From Pardosa pseudoannulata (Eukaryota; Arthropoda; Arachnida; Araneae; Lycosidae), in assembly GCA_032207245.1 (NCBI GenBank), contig CM063499.1:32238201-32302200 (forward strand): a stretch of DNA of 64,000 nucleotides, in the 5' to 3' direction. Within the stretch, counting starts at the first letter, position 1; each line of letters begins with the position of its first letter. Under the pieces are notes generated by a model. It did no database searches. It was not told the origin of the DNA and worked only from the letters and a program-made list of their open reading frames with translations. The translations under genes and the position numbers were made by a program. Positions 34,980 to 46,257 of the stretch are shown piece by piece.

Positions 34980-35362
34980 TACAATATACATCGTCTAAAA
35001 AAATGTATGAACAGCTTCTGTATTATTTTATACAGAACACACTTATATTTGGAACTCTATAATAAAGTGATATATATTAGAGCATATTAATATATTGATG
35101 TTTGGTAAACGATAAATCACAATATTAAAATTCAGATATCATCCAGCTGTAGTTTTGACACCCAGAAATTACTACAATATACATCGTCTAAAAAATGTAT
35201 GAACAGCCTCTGTATTATTTTATACAGAACACACTTATATTTGGAACTCTATAATAAAGTGATAGGCATTAGAACATATTAATATACTGATATTTAGTAA
35301 ACGATAAATCATTATTAGAATTCAGATATCATCCAGCTTTAGTTTTGGCATCCAAAAATTAG
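34980..35362 (+). repeat. Tandem duplication of mariner right end and flank
   Basis: Two 191-192 bp units (34980-35171, 35172-35362) starting CTACAATATACATCGTCT and ending CCAGCT.TAGTTTTG. The second unit carries an extra copy of the mariner inverted end. Confidence 0.9.
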
Positions 35363-36431
35363 CCTTAATATAGTTTTTATTTTAAATTAGTAGCGGATAC
35401 TTTTTCAGGAAATTTTGTAGGATGTTCAGAAAATATTTTCTTATTTAGAATCACCCATACACTAATTGTAATTTATTTCTCTCGTCGCGTTTTCGAGTTG
35501 TCGCGTGCATGCATAGACAGACATTTCAAAAATGGTTTTTCGAATTCAATTAGGTTATGAAACATCGCTATGTATCTCCATCTCGTGAAAATAATTTTTA
35601 GACAATTAAAATGATTTAAGCGTACTTCGTACGCGAGAATGGCGTAATGTACCGACTATTTTTAAACTTTTAAATGCATCCGCGACTCTGCGAAGAACGG
35701 AGGGCTGATAATGGAATATTCATCTCGTATCCGACTGCAATGGGAGTAAGGGGGTAGGGTGGTATATAACGTAATTTGGGCAATTAGCAGACTCTTTTCA
35801 GAGCGTTTTCGGTCGCAAATTGCCGTCGCGAAACACAATTATGTTACTGAAAATCGTTTTCTCTCGACGACTGCCCCCTCGCGTTCTAAATATAGACTTC
35901 CATCGCTTGCAATTACTCCCGATGGCGATATATCTCCATCGTCATCGGAAGCCGTTAGGGAACAAAGCGAGCGGATTCTTCCCTCCTCGTCTCGATTTTA
36001 CTGCTCGTAAAAAATCAATATTCACTCCGCAAAGACCCCGAAGCGTCCCTGCCCTTGTCCTTTTTCTTCCTCCCACCATCTTTCTCTTTTCTCCCTCTTT
36101 TCCTCGAACCTTTTGTCAGAATCGGGCTTAGAGTGGAGTGGTCACAAAAGAGCTGGGATTTAGATGATTCTTCTCTCCTTCGCCGGAAAAGAAAAATCTG
36201 TTTAAAACTGACTGCCGGACTTGGGCCGCACTCGAAACTTTGCTTTATTTTTGCTTTTTCTTCGACGAAACTTTCAAAGAAGAAAGTAATCCTCAAGAAA
36301 TGTCTCCTCGAGATTCCGATGAATAGCTACGTTATAGTCAGCCCTAAGTTAATATAAATAAGTACGTGGAATTACATCTTTGTATGTGTCCTTGATTCTG
36401 TAATCCAGAGGTTTATTCATTTATTTATTTA
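35363..36431. other. GC-richer unique region, no gene seen
   Basis: 35640-36350 is unusually rich in C/T and CpG with overlapping chance frames on both strands (up to 103 codons). No domain or splice-bounded exon could be recognised. A promoter or untranslated exon is possible but unproven. Confidence 0.4.
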
Positions 36432-37544
36432 CTAGCACGTGTGCCCGTGCTTCGCTACGGTGAACTTAATATATTAATTTTAAACAAACATTTTTTCGTG
36501 CATAACTCTCTAAATTCGTCACAGTTCAGTTCGAGTCATCGACATATTTATATATTTCTATCATAAGCGTATTATAACATTATTCAGTTTTTATAATCGA
36601 ATTTGTGTCTTATATTAAATTTGCTCAAACTTTTTTTATGATGACATATAAGGTTAATCTTAAATTACATTACTGCATTATTACTGTACGTTGATTAGCA
36701 ACGTTAACAGATCTTGCCATATTACGAGGTAGAATAGCAAGGAGAGGTTTTGACAACAGCATTGCTAATTTTGGTAGTATAAATAAATGTTGTCCAAAAT
36801 GAAGGAAATTTATGGCAAACCACATGGTTTTGTATGAAACAGAAACACACATTCATAGTGACAACCTTATGAATATAAAGATAACTAAATAAAATGATAG
36901 GTTTTATTTACCCATGAGAGTCACTGAAATCTGTATTATTTGTTGTTAGAATATTGTTGATAAACATTTCATTGTAACGTGAAAATGAACCAAGAATGAA
37001 ATTTAAAAGTAGTTCTTATATAAAAACGCTGTAATTTGCATCACATAAAAATGAAAGTGAATTCCTTGATATCTAAATTTACAGGTCAAATCGAATTAAT
37101 ACTACGCAGACGATGTTTAAATAATATAAAATAAGAAATGAATAAATGAGATATTTAAAGGAATGACGTCATAATAATAAAAAAAAATATCATTTTCACC
37201 TATTTATTACACAATGAATTGAAAATTTTAATCTCCTTTTAACCGAGAAAAACTGCGCTTAAAATAATTGCATGGGATGACGTCACATTGCTAAAAATAT
37301 TGCTTCTTTCACTTAGTTATGATGCGATAAATTGAAAAATTAATCGTTTGCGTTTAACTGGGGAAAATAATACCTGGAATAAGATCATAAAATGCTCGAA
37401 AAAGGGGGAAGGAATGGATTTCGAAAGTTAAAAAATTTACGAAAACCTTCCCAGGGATGTACCTAATAATTTCCCAAATTTTCACGGTGATTGGATGCAT
37501 AGTTTTTGAGTATCGAGTACACACACACAGACAGACACAAATTC

Positions 37545-37595
<51 letters not shown>
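36432..37595 (-). mobile_element. Helitron-like element, second subfamily
   Basis: The left end, read on the minus strand, is the hairpin CCGTAGCGAAGCACGGG then CACACGTG and CTAG|T, a Helitron-like 3' terminus. The interior contains AGACGATGTTTAAATAAT and GGAATGACGTCATAAT shared with the first subfamily. The right end runs into ACACACAGACAGACAC and an (AT)n run (37547-37595). Right boundary uncertain. Confidence 0.65.
37547..37595. repeat. (AT)n microsatellite
   Basis: About 49 bp of AT at the right edge of a Helitron-like element. Confidence 0.95.
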
Positions 37596-37597
<2 letters not shown>

Positions 37598-37647
37598 CTA
37601 AAGTATACGATGTTATGCATTCATATATATCACGGTGGAACCCTATT

Positions 37648-37700
37648 TCAGGGGTGAGTCTGATCCGAAAATTATAAAAAACAGATTTTTTCAATTGCAC
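37648..37700. repeat. Fragment of dispersed repeat
   Basis: CAGGGGTGAGTCTGATCCGAAAATT matches 1500-1690 and 32060-32235. Confidence 0.6.
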
Positions 37701-37851
37701 CCTAAAAATTGTCATATCACTTGCTATAGTCAAATTTTTTTTAAAGAATTTTAAATGGCGAATCGGCCAGAGAAAATTTTATTTTTCCCCATTTTTCCTT
37801 TGAACGAGAGGAATTTAATATGGTAAGTACGGATTCGCCTTAAAACACAAG

Positions 37852-38621
37852 CATGGTTTCCGCGCACCTGGGAAGTCGGGGAAAATCATGGATTTAAACA
37901 ATGGATTAATTTTGTCATGGAAAGTCTTAATTTTTCAAGTAAAATGAGTAAAAGTCATGGATCCGCTAAACTACCGATTAAATAAAAATGCATTGAATTG
38001 TTTAATTCTATTTTTACTTGTCATTTGGCTGAAGTTACTGAGTTTGGTATTTATGTATTATCCTATTCACCCTATTGCCAAGTAAACTTTGTTTACCAAG
38101 AAAACTCAAAGCAAGAAAGCTTAATGGGTGGGTAAATGTATATTATTCTGGTTTTTTCATAAATTGTAGATTAAAATTTTATTAATAATAATTATTTTTT
38201 AATAAAAATTAGTTAAGATTTTTGCACAAAATATAAGTTTTCTCTAGGGATATTGTATATAAACATTATAGGGTTATCATGTTTGGCTATTATTCATGGT
38301 CACCTGGATAATACCAAAGTACCCTGAATTCAAATTGGAAACATTTTGATTGAAAAATTGCTATATGATTAAACTTAGGTATGTAGATACAACAATTTAT
38401 TTTTATGTATGTGAGTTTATTAACACTTATAAAGTAAGTTTATAGTTTTTTTTATGATAAAATTCCTGTAATTTCTCTAAAAGCATATATTTTATTTGTA
38501 TGTACATCAGAAGTTTTATTCATATATACTTTTAACGAAAGCTTTTTAAAGTCATGGAAAATGATCCGCTAAATCAGGGAAAGTCATGGATTTGAAAAAT
38601 TTTATTTTGGCAGATACCCTG
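37852..38621 (+). mobile_element. 0.77 kb TIR element, copy 3, with 6 bp duplication
   Basis: Third full copy (CATGGTTTCCGCGCACC ... GGCAGATACCCTG). CACAAG directly adjoins both ends (37846-37851 and 38622-38627), the clearest target duplication in the family. Confidence 0.87.
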
Positions 38622-39590
38622 CACAAGGACTTCTTTTATATCTGTATATATTCATACATTTCTGTATATATATACAGTTCGAACCATTTCCATTCAAATA
38701 AAATGACAGGGAAACCCTCTCTCCTTACGTAAGTCCTCGCAAATTTTGCTCCTGACAAAACTAATTAGTGGGCTGAGGGAAAGGAGAGTTGCGAGGAATC
38801 ATTATAGAAAGGTTTTCTGTCTCTCCAAAGTCATTTTTCAGGCCAGCCCAAGTTTGAGATATTTTCGGCCGATTCACTTTCAGAGGAATTAAAAAATCCT
38901 GAGAGACGCCCTTTTTCGAGTTGAGGAATGAGACATGTGTTCCGAAACTTGATAAACATTCAATAACTATAACCTTTTTGGTTATCTTCCACAAATACCA
39001 AATTTCGTTCAGCTAATTTCCGTTTGAGTGATCGTGACAGATACAGTGGTACCATTTTGAACTATATGTAAATTCCGTACTTTTACTTGGGTTCGAAGGC
39101 GACGACATGCAGCATAACTTTAGCGGTCTAATATGATGAAATTTCCAGTACTTTATAATTGTAAAATAAAAATTATGGAAAAAAGTATTTAAGGTCCCTT
39201 GTTCTTCTGAACGCGATTGCATGTTACAATAAGCGTGTCATTACCAATTCTTGGCAAACCATTTCTTCGTTAGGTTTTCTGCGGAGGTTACTTTAACCTT
39301 CATGTGCATATAAATCTTACACAAGGCTCCTAATTTAACCCTTATTAGGATCGTGGGAAGTACACTACCTCTAATTTTTTAAATCTCGATGGCAGGTTAT
39401 TTTCCCTCCTAAGATTTATGCTGCCATTTGCTAAAAACTTCAGAAAAAAGTGACAGGCTTTGTTTACATACATATAACAGGTTAGTGTGGGGTCTGAAAG
39501 GGAAGTCAGCACATATATTTTCTCTTGTACGTTATACTATTTTATCATTTCTCGTTGAGTTTATTTGTAATTATAAACTAAACTCCGGCG
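38622..39590. other. Intergenic sequence, no gene seen
   Basis: Nothing recognised. Confidence 0.5.
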
Positions 39591-40010
39591 CAACATCCCA
39601 ATATGGTGGCCGTGGCCTACGGTGCCAATCTCGGTTTTCGAGACCAAGGACCCTGGGGTGTTACGCATATGTCTTGGTTAGGTGTTTAGTTCTCAAGCAC
39701 ACTTGGTCCTCAATTTGTCTACCCTCTGAAGGGATGAAAGCCGAACAATGGCCGAATGGTAGAGCGCTGCTCTTCGGAACCAGAGTTCGCGGGTTCGATT
39801 ACCGCTAATGGCATGGATGTTTGTAGCCGTTCGGAATCGGCATTAAGCAGTAGGTCCCGGTCTCATTAGCCCTCGTGTGCAAAACAGTAGATCGTAGCTC
39901 TCCAAACACACCAAAAAAAAAAAAAAAACTGAAGGGATGAAAGGCTGGGTCAACCTTAACCAGCCCGAGGATTGAACCTCGCATCTGTGAAGCACAGAAG
40001 TTGGTGTTTA
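39591..40010 (-). mobile_element. Older SINE of a second family, split by a young SINE
   Basis: Minus strand: tRNA-like T-arm GAGGTTCAATCCTC near 39970-39985, then GGTTGACCCAGCCTTTCATC and AGAGGGTAGACAAATTGAGGA. This resembles the conserved central domain (AGCCTTTCATCC..GGGTCGATAAATTGAGTACC) seen in several invertebrate SINE superfamilies. Boundaries approximate. The young SINE at 39741-39928 lies inside. Confidence 0.55.
39741..39928 (+). mobile_element. Young tRNA-derived SINE with 15 bp duplication
   Basis: Complete head-to-tail copy with A16 tail and a perfect 15 bp duplication CTGAAGGGATGAAAG (39726-39740, 39929-39943). The intact duplication and homopolymer tail suggest recent insertion by LINE-type target-primed reverse transcription. 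Confidence 0.93.
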
Positions 40011-41332
40011 TGGACGATTCTTTACAATAAGTAAAATTTTGAATTATATTTGGCTGTTGTTTATATTTTACCACATCTCAACTTATAACAATTCTGGCTT
40101 TAGTTTCAAACGGAAGGGCAGTTTATTGTTTGTCTATTGGCTGTTGTAAACATGAAAATTATAGGGATGGGCATTATAGTATTTCATGACATTGCGACAA
40201 ATTACTCTATAGAGATCTTTAATTTGAAATCAAAGAACACTTCCAGATGACGTATGATTGACTACAGTTGGTAACCATATATTCAGAATCAGTTCATCTT
40301 TTTCGGTTTCCCACATAAAGTATTTATTTAAACAATGTTAAACTCGCTGATTGTAAGGTTGCTGATAAAAATATGATATTTGTAAATGAGTCAAAAGAAA
40401 ACTAATTAGTTTCAAATATGTATTAGGTGTGCTGTAATTAATGTGTTTGCATTTTGGTCGAAATGTAAAGGGACTAGGAGCTCTTGTTCACAAACTTAAA
40501 ATGCATAAAACTTTCTAAAAAAAAAAATAAGACATTATAATGTAGTTCGCTCTATATGATACAGGTGATTATTAAGCTTTTTATAATCGATTTTCAGCCA
40601 AAGTCTGTCTAGGGAACATGGTACTTTTCAAAATGAAAAGTATTCATTATGTCAGCTTATTTTTAATTCTTATAAAATTAAATCAGTGATAAATAAAATA
40701 AATATAAATGTATTTTTTAAAATCGCTTTTATTTAACAAAAAAGCGATAAAAAAAATGCACTAAAAAAAGTTGGACGTTTCTCGGGTGCTTTAGCAAAGC
40801 ACAGACGACAAACAACAAAATACATATGTACAGCTTTCAGTTCCCACTATGTGCTGATCCCTATTTTCTGAAAGTTCAAGGAAATTAATATGTGTGAATT
40901 ATTAATTTTTTGAATACAAAATATATCTGATTTATAATTCCTTTCGTAGATTGTGGTATGTACTAATTATATTTTATAAATGCCACGTAACGCGATATAA
41001 AAAGAATTGCAACACATAAGATGACCTGCTTTTGAATAGCTCCTAGTGAGCAGTACGAAACGTATAAGAAATAAAAAATATTTTTGGCATTTACTAATTC
41101 ATTAAACCCTGTTTAACCTGCAGTATTAACTAAAGTCGAAAATCCGAAGCTGTAAATTATTAATCAAGCACTTGATCTTTCATATAAATGAAAACATAAA
41201 ATCACTTTGAGTTATTAGATTTTATTAGAATAGTACATTTTTGGAGGTGGAATTACCCTGATCACAGATCTGGGCTATTATATTAGTAATATTTTGATAA
41301 ACACAGAATCTTCGGAAAAATGTAAATTATTT
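40011..41332. other. AT-rich intergenic sequence
   Basis: No gene or repeat recognised. Confidence 0.5.
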
Positions 41333-42340
41333 AAATGAAAGCTATTTTTTAATTATTTTTTTCTTTTTTACCCTTTTGATACCATCGGGATATGTATGTC
41401 TCACAGGCATTATGAAATCACTGTAGGATAAAGATGCATGGGTTTTCTATGAACGCATTTCCCGTTGAGTTTCATTTCAGTTGTTATAATACTGGCACTG
41501 GGACATATGCATCCCACCAAAGAACACTTTTCCGACTTATGTCCATGACTTATTTTGATTAAGCTATTTAAATGAAAGCAATTTTTTATTTTTTTTTTAA
41601 CTTTTTCGTTACCATCGGGGCATGTGTCCCATAATCATTTTGAAGTCACTGTAGGATAAAGATACATGGGTTTTCTATGAACGCATTTCCCGTTGAGTTT
41701 CAAATAAGTTGTTATAATACTGACACTGGGACATATGCATCCCACCAAACAACACCATTCTGGTTTATGTACCATGGTTATTTTGATTAAACTATTTAAA
41801 TTAAAGCTATTTTTTATTTATTTTTTTACTATTTTGTTACCATCGGGACATGTATATCCCACAGTCATTTTGAAGTCACTGTAGGATAAAGATGCGTGAG
41901 TTTTCTATGAGCGCATTTCTCGGTGAGTTTCATTTCAGTCATAATGGGTTGTTTTGGGAGCCCTACGGTCTACTTTTTGCAACACGAGGGCTAATGAGAC
42001 CGGGACCTACCGAACGATTCCGATTGAAGCCGATTCCGAACGGCTACAGACATCCATGCCACAGTGGGACTCGAACCCAAGAACTCCGGTTCCGAAGGTA
42101 AGTGCCCTAACCATTCGGCCATCGTTCGGCTCTAGTCATAAGTGACACTGGGACATATGTATCCCACCAAAGAACACCTTTCTGACTTATGTTCCATGGT
42201 CAAATTGAAATCACTGTAGTATCAAGAGGTTTCAAATGTTTTTCCCGTAGAGTTTCATTTTCAATTGCTATAATACCACTGGGAGATGCGTGTCCTGCAA
42301 AAACACTAACGGGACACATATGTCCCTGTAAAATCTTGAT
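41333..42340 (+). repeat. 238 bp satellite, about 3.5 units
   Basis: Units begin at 41333, 41571 and 41809 (spacing exactly 238 bp) with AAAGC.ATTTTTTA. Each has CACTGTAGGATAAAGAT, TTCTATGAACGCATTTCC and two GGGACATATG/ATCCCAC inverted motifs. A diverged partial unit follows from ~42195. The third unit is enlarged by a SINE. Confidence 0.92.
41945..42133 (-). mobile_element. SINE inside the 238 bp satellite
   Basis: Reverse copy with a small duplication in its middle (ACCGAACGATTCCGATTGAAGC). Flanked by AGTCATAA (41937-41944 and 42134-42141). Confidence 0.88.
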
Positions 42341-42956
42341 TATTTTTAATTTTTATTTATTTATTTATTATTTATTTTGAAAATGTTAGTGGTTAAAGAC
42401 AACTTTTTATGTAACTTTTTAATCCAGTAGACCAGTTTAAATACACCAATTCGCAAAATTATTTTTTTCCGTTAATTTTGGCATAATGAATGAACAAGAG
42501 AGTTTTAATTAAAAAGTTTCTCACTTTCGATTGCCGATTCGCCTCTGCGAGCTTTTTTTTTTGTTTGTTTGTTTGTTTTTTCCTCCTGCTTTACCGTATC
42601 ATTTGGCGATATTATCATGATTAAGACGTGCGCGCCGGAAGCCTGGAATTAAATCGCATTATGAATAATAATTAGCGTATCTGTGCTTTTTGCCGTTCCG
42701 GATCTTAATGTGATCAGATTTGCGCGCGCTCAGATTGCATGGCATGTGGGCGAGATCTCGTAAAACGGCGTAGGCGGTGAGGGAAATTAAAATCATTTGA
42801 CGTGATTGCCGGCTTAGGGAAATGGGTGCCTTCAGGGAGTTGCGTCGGATTTGGCGACATCAAAAGCTTTCTTAAAAGGGAAGGTGGACCTTAAAATTTT
42901 TTTCTTCATTTTTCTTTACATAAATTTCAAGTTTTACACATTATTGTATGCATATA
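42341..42956. other. Intergenic sequence
   Basis: 42530-42870 is GC-richer with CpG; no exon recognised. Confidence 0.45.
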
Positions 42957-43378
42957 TGTAATAAGACGAAATTCACGATGGGTGGTTGCATTCATGGCCC
43001 ATAAAAGATGACACCGTTTTAGCTAAACACCTTTATTAAGACAACGTTGGAGGACGGGTTCCGACTTCATAACGACAGAACAAACTGAGGGGTCAGCTAG
43101 CATGAAGTTATATGTAAAAAGACCCTTAACACCTATTCAACATCTGTGTGAAAATCTCTAGAAAAATCTGCCTCCGACAGCGTACATCTCCTTTTTGTTT
43201 GGAAATTTCCTAAATTGTCCGCTAGGGCAATGTACAGTTATAATTGGTCAGATCCCTTCTCTGAGAGCGTAAACTGTAGCCCTTGTGGTCAATTTTGGTT
43301 AGGGGTTAAAAAGGGAATGCAAAAGGACGCGGGAATTTTTAGCCCTCGACTTCAGATTTGAAAACCCCTGAGAATTTT

Positions 43379-43382
<4 letters not shown>
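42957..43382 (-). repeat. Putative solo LTR, copy 2 (most complete)
   Basis: Shares GGAGGACGGGTTCC, GGGTCAGCTAGCATGAAGTT, CTCCTTTTTGTTTGGAAATT and GAAAACCCCTGAGAATTTTCC with 52388-52712. On the minus strand an AATAAAGG signal lies ~60 bp from the end. Abuts a long (AT)n. Confidence 0.55.

Positions 43383-43449
<67 letters not shown>
43383..43449. repeat. (AT)n microsatellite
   Basis: About 67 bp of uninterrupted AT. Confidence 0.97.
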
Positions 43450-43453
<4 letters not shown>

Positions 43454-43930
43454 CTTTAATTTTGCTGCTTAACTTCATATTAAAATATAATAAACTAAAA
43501 CCAAACTATATAATTTACAGTTTAGTTTGGGTTCTCTCTTTATAACTGACCACACTCGTGTACTATCCCAAGAAAACGTCAGAGTCGCCTACAGGGACCT
43601 CTGTGAAGGGGGGCACTAGTTATCCTTCTGCACTATTAAATGTCATAGTGCTCTCTCATGCTTGTTTCTAAGCTTGTTTTGGGAATAATTTTTTAAAATT
43701 TTTAATGAAATTAAGTGTAAAAAAAAATATGTTCTTGTCTTGTGCCGCTAAAAAATACTTGTCATATGGCTTGCCATGGGTTCTCTAGACGGTTCTCGCG
43801 CTAAACTGAACACTTATTGGGCCCCAAAGTTGCCATTCTTTTTAACCGGCTACTTGTACCACTTAATCCCGTTCATAAAGTATTATATATTTATCGCCGC
43901 ATCATTAACGCTTTGGTGGCGTTTCTGTAA
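43450..43930. other. Intergenic sequence
   Basis: AAACCAAACTATATAATTTAC next to its near-complement TTTAGTTTGGG (43496-43531) forms a small inverted repeat; otherwise nothing. Confidence 0.45.
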
Positions 43931-44233
43931 AGACCCCTCCACCCTATGGTCCACTGCAATCCATTACCAACCTCTGGAAGGGGTATGGCTTATCGTGGTC
44001 AATGGTGACAGACGATAAAATAGCCTTGGCGGACGATGGCTCCGGAGGCGGTTTTTCTCCAAAGATCAAAGACAGTCAGTTGCGAAACTAAAGTGCGAAG
44101 TAGATTCTATGGATGCATACAGGCGCTCTGCTCATTTAGTGACCCAGTATGTGGATGCAACCCGTGAACCATCGTTCAAGGTCACAATCAGGACCGGTAC
44201 TAGAGTGGTGAACAATTGGCCATAGTGTGGAGG
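43931..44233 (-). mobile_element. 300 bp TIR MITE, reverse copy
   Basis: Reverse orientation of 32555-32851: CCTCCACCCTATGGTCCACTG at left, CCATAGTGTGGAGG at right, same interior in complement. The 80-codon frame across it is incidental. Confidence 0.85.
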
Positions 44234-44247
44234 ATACAATACCATGT

Positions 44248-44346
44248 GCTTGGGTCATTTAGTGATCCAGCATGTGGATGCAACACGTGAACCATTGTTC
44301 AAGGTCACCATCAGGAAGTGGTGAAGAATTGAACATAGTGTGGAGG
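44248..44346 (-). mobile_element. 300 bp TIR MITE, partial copy
   Basis: GGATGCAACACGTGAACCATTGTTCAAGG...CATAGTGTGGAGGC repeats the last third of the preceding copy, a partial tandem duplication. Confidence 0.8.
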
Positions 44347-44680
44347 CTTCGTAACAAGTCCAACAGATGATTGCCAACCTGCCCACGGAACTTCGGTTCT
44401 ACCACCTACGTGTTATATGACCGTACATTCTACTGTAACACTTCCTGTCTACCGTTTGGATACGAAGATTGCTGGATACAGATCTAGAATTAGGTGTTCG
44501 AACCACGTGTCAAATTCCGTCTATCTAGTTGCGTTTTGTAGAGACGTGTTCACATACGAGCACATATACATACTACGCTGTAGCGTCATAGACCTAAGAT
44601 GGCCTGCTGTTCAGTAGCGGATCAAGTGAATTTTAGAACAGCATCCACGATCTAAAATCCACCTTTGTTGTTACTATTAT

Positions 44681-45106
44681 TTTATAATTTTGTCAACCAT
44701 TCTTATTTTTGGTAAATCTATAGTTAATAGCAAAAAGATTTATGTCTATTTATGCCTTTTCTATAAACCTTGCCCAAAACGACTGGTTGGTCTGGCTTTC
44801 TTTGCATAGGTGTGCTGTTTTCTATCAGCACTAGAGGGGTTAATGGCCAATTGATCTCTTTATATGATTTTATCGATTCTAGTCATTAAAGGTAATTTTA
44901 ATAAATCTTTTATCATTTCTTCAGTTATAGAATACACTTATTATTTATACATTTTGTGTTATTTATACATATACTAGCATTATTCACAATGTATTAGAGA
45001 TAGCTAACCAAACTTTTGGTCCTTTGAAATCCATTATAATTGGGGTTCAACTAAAATTCCGTAGGGTTAAAATCTTTCAAATTCCTTTTTGCATTTTTTA
45101 TAAATA
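44681..45106 (+). repeat. Tandem duplication, unit 1 (about 0.42 kb)
   Basis: ATTTTGTCAACCATTCTTATTT...GGGTTCAACTAAAATTCCGT...TTTATAAATA. Nearly the same sequence recurs at 45705-46116, with the pogo element between. Confidence 0.92.
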
Positions 45107-45703
45107 CTGTAGACCTCTTTTTAACGACCCCACGATACAACGACCCCTTCGTTAGAACGACCATCTTAAAAAGTCCCAATTATTTTACCATAGGAATAAT
45201 GTTAATTATGAATCATTACAACGACCCCAAGTGTATTATTTTTCGTTAGAGCGACCGCCAATTTTAGTTCGCAGAACTCATAAGCAAGTGGGCTATTTAA
45301 AAATTGTCTTCTGGTGCAACTTCGATTCCGACGACGGAAAAGAGATCGTCTAAGCTTTTGAAAAGTGAATGAAAAAGAAGCCTTCAATGCAATCAATGCC
45401 TTACGTCAATATTTTGAAGGACGATTTAATTCTAAAGATTTCCTTCAAAATCTAACGGATATGGAATCAGTGATAATGAAAAATTCCCAAATGAACTTGA
45501 AACAGGCGTCAATCAAAGACTTTGTTTTCAAAAATTCAGTAATGAAAATACAAATAAATAGAAGTGTTCTCTAGGTATGTACTGTTGCGTCATTTCTTTG
45601 CTCAATTTTTTTAATTATATTTTCATTTCGTTACTGCGACCTTTCATTACAACGACCATGTGATGTTGGTCCCACAGGGGGTCGTTATACCGAGGTTCTA
45701 CTG
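45107..45703 (+). mobile_element. pogo/Tigger-like element, copy 1 (TA target)
   Basis: Left end CTGTAGACCTC...TTAACGACCCC; right end GGGTCGTTATACCGAGGTTCTACTG, i.e. the CAGTAGAACCTCG..ATAACGACC ends usual for pogo/Tigger elements. TA on both sides (45105-45106, 45704-45705). Interior encodes a transposase C-terminal remnant. Confidence 0.9.
45369..45572 (+). pseudogene. pogo/Tigger transposase C-terminal remnant
   Basis: Reads NEKEAFNAINALRQYFEGRF, then DMESVIMKNSQMNLKQASIKDFV. The 'ALR.YFE ... L..IE..I..N...KQ..I.DF' pattern is typical of the tail of Tigger/jerky-type transposases. DDE core and CENP-B-like HTH are absent. Its close copy lies at 60060-60250. Confidence 0.7.
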
Positions 45704-45704
45704 T

Positions 45705-46116
45705 ATTTTATAATTTCATCAACCATTCTTATTTTTGGTAAATCTATAGTTAGTAGCAAAAAGATTTGTCTATTTATGCCCTTTTCTCTAAACCTTGCCC
45801 AAAACGACTAATTGGTCTGGCTTTCTCTTCATAGGTGTGCTGCTTTTTATCAGTACTAAAACTGTTAATTGGCAATTGATCTCTTTATATGATTATATCG
45901 ATTCTAGTCGTTAAGGGTAATGTTTAATAAATTTTTTATCATTTCTTCAGTTATAGAATATACTTATTTATACATTTTGTGGCTAGTTTTATTCTCCACG
46001 TATTAGAAATAGCGAACCAAACTTTTGGTTCTTTAAAATCCGTTATAATGGGGTTCAACTAAAATTCCGTAAAATTAAAATCTTTCAAATTCCTTTTTGT
46101 ACTTTTTATAAATATT
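45705..46116 (+). repeat. Tandem duplication, unit 2
   Basis: Second copy of the 44681-45106 unit (CATCAACCATTCTTATTTTTGG ... TTTATAAATATTCC), with scattered substitutions. Confidence 0.92.
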
Positions 46117-46257
46117 CCATTTTTTAAGTATTCTCTGCTGATCGATAGAGATCTGCCATCAATGATGTTTTTAACACTCTGTGGTATATAACCTGATTGT
46201 TATTGGTCAGTCCACTTAAAATGGCAGGGAATGCCATTGCGTATATTATAGGTTGTA

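Larger units (their letters stand above)
32463..35020 (+). mobile_element. Mariner-family element (DD41D type) with two nested transposons
   Basis: Inverted ends CAGAGGCTGTTCGCACATTTTG (left) and CAGAAGCTGTTCATACATTTTT (complement of right), each next to TA (32461-32462; 35021-35022). Removing the MITE at 32555-32851 with its TTAA and the hAT element at 33274-34242 with its 8 bp duplication leaves about 1280 bp, the normal size of a mariner element. It encodes a decayed transposase. Confidence 0.88.

Noticed and set aside
35759..36357. Cluster of overlapping open frames of 83-103 codons
   Set aside because: Mutually overlapping on both strands in a CpG/CT-rich stretch; no domain and no convincing exon boundaries.
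39428..39808. 126-codon plus-strand open frame
   Set aside because: Runs through two SINEs; its sequence is the reverse of an old SINE followed by a young SINE head.
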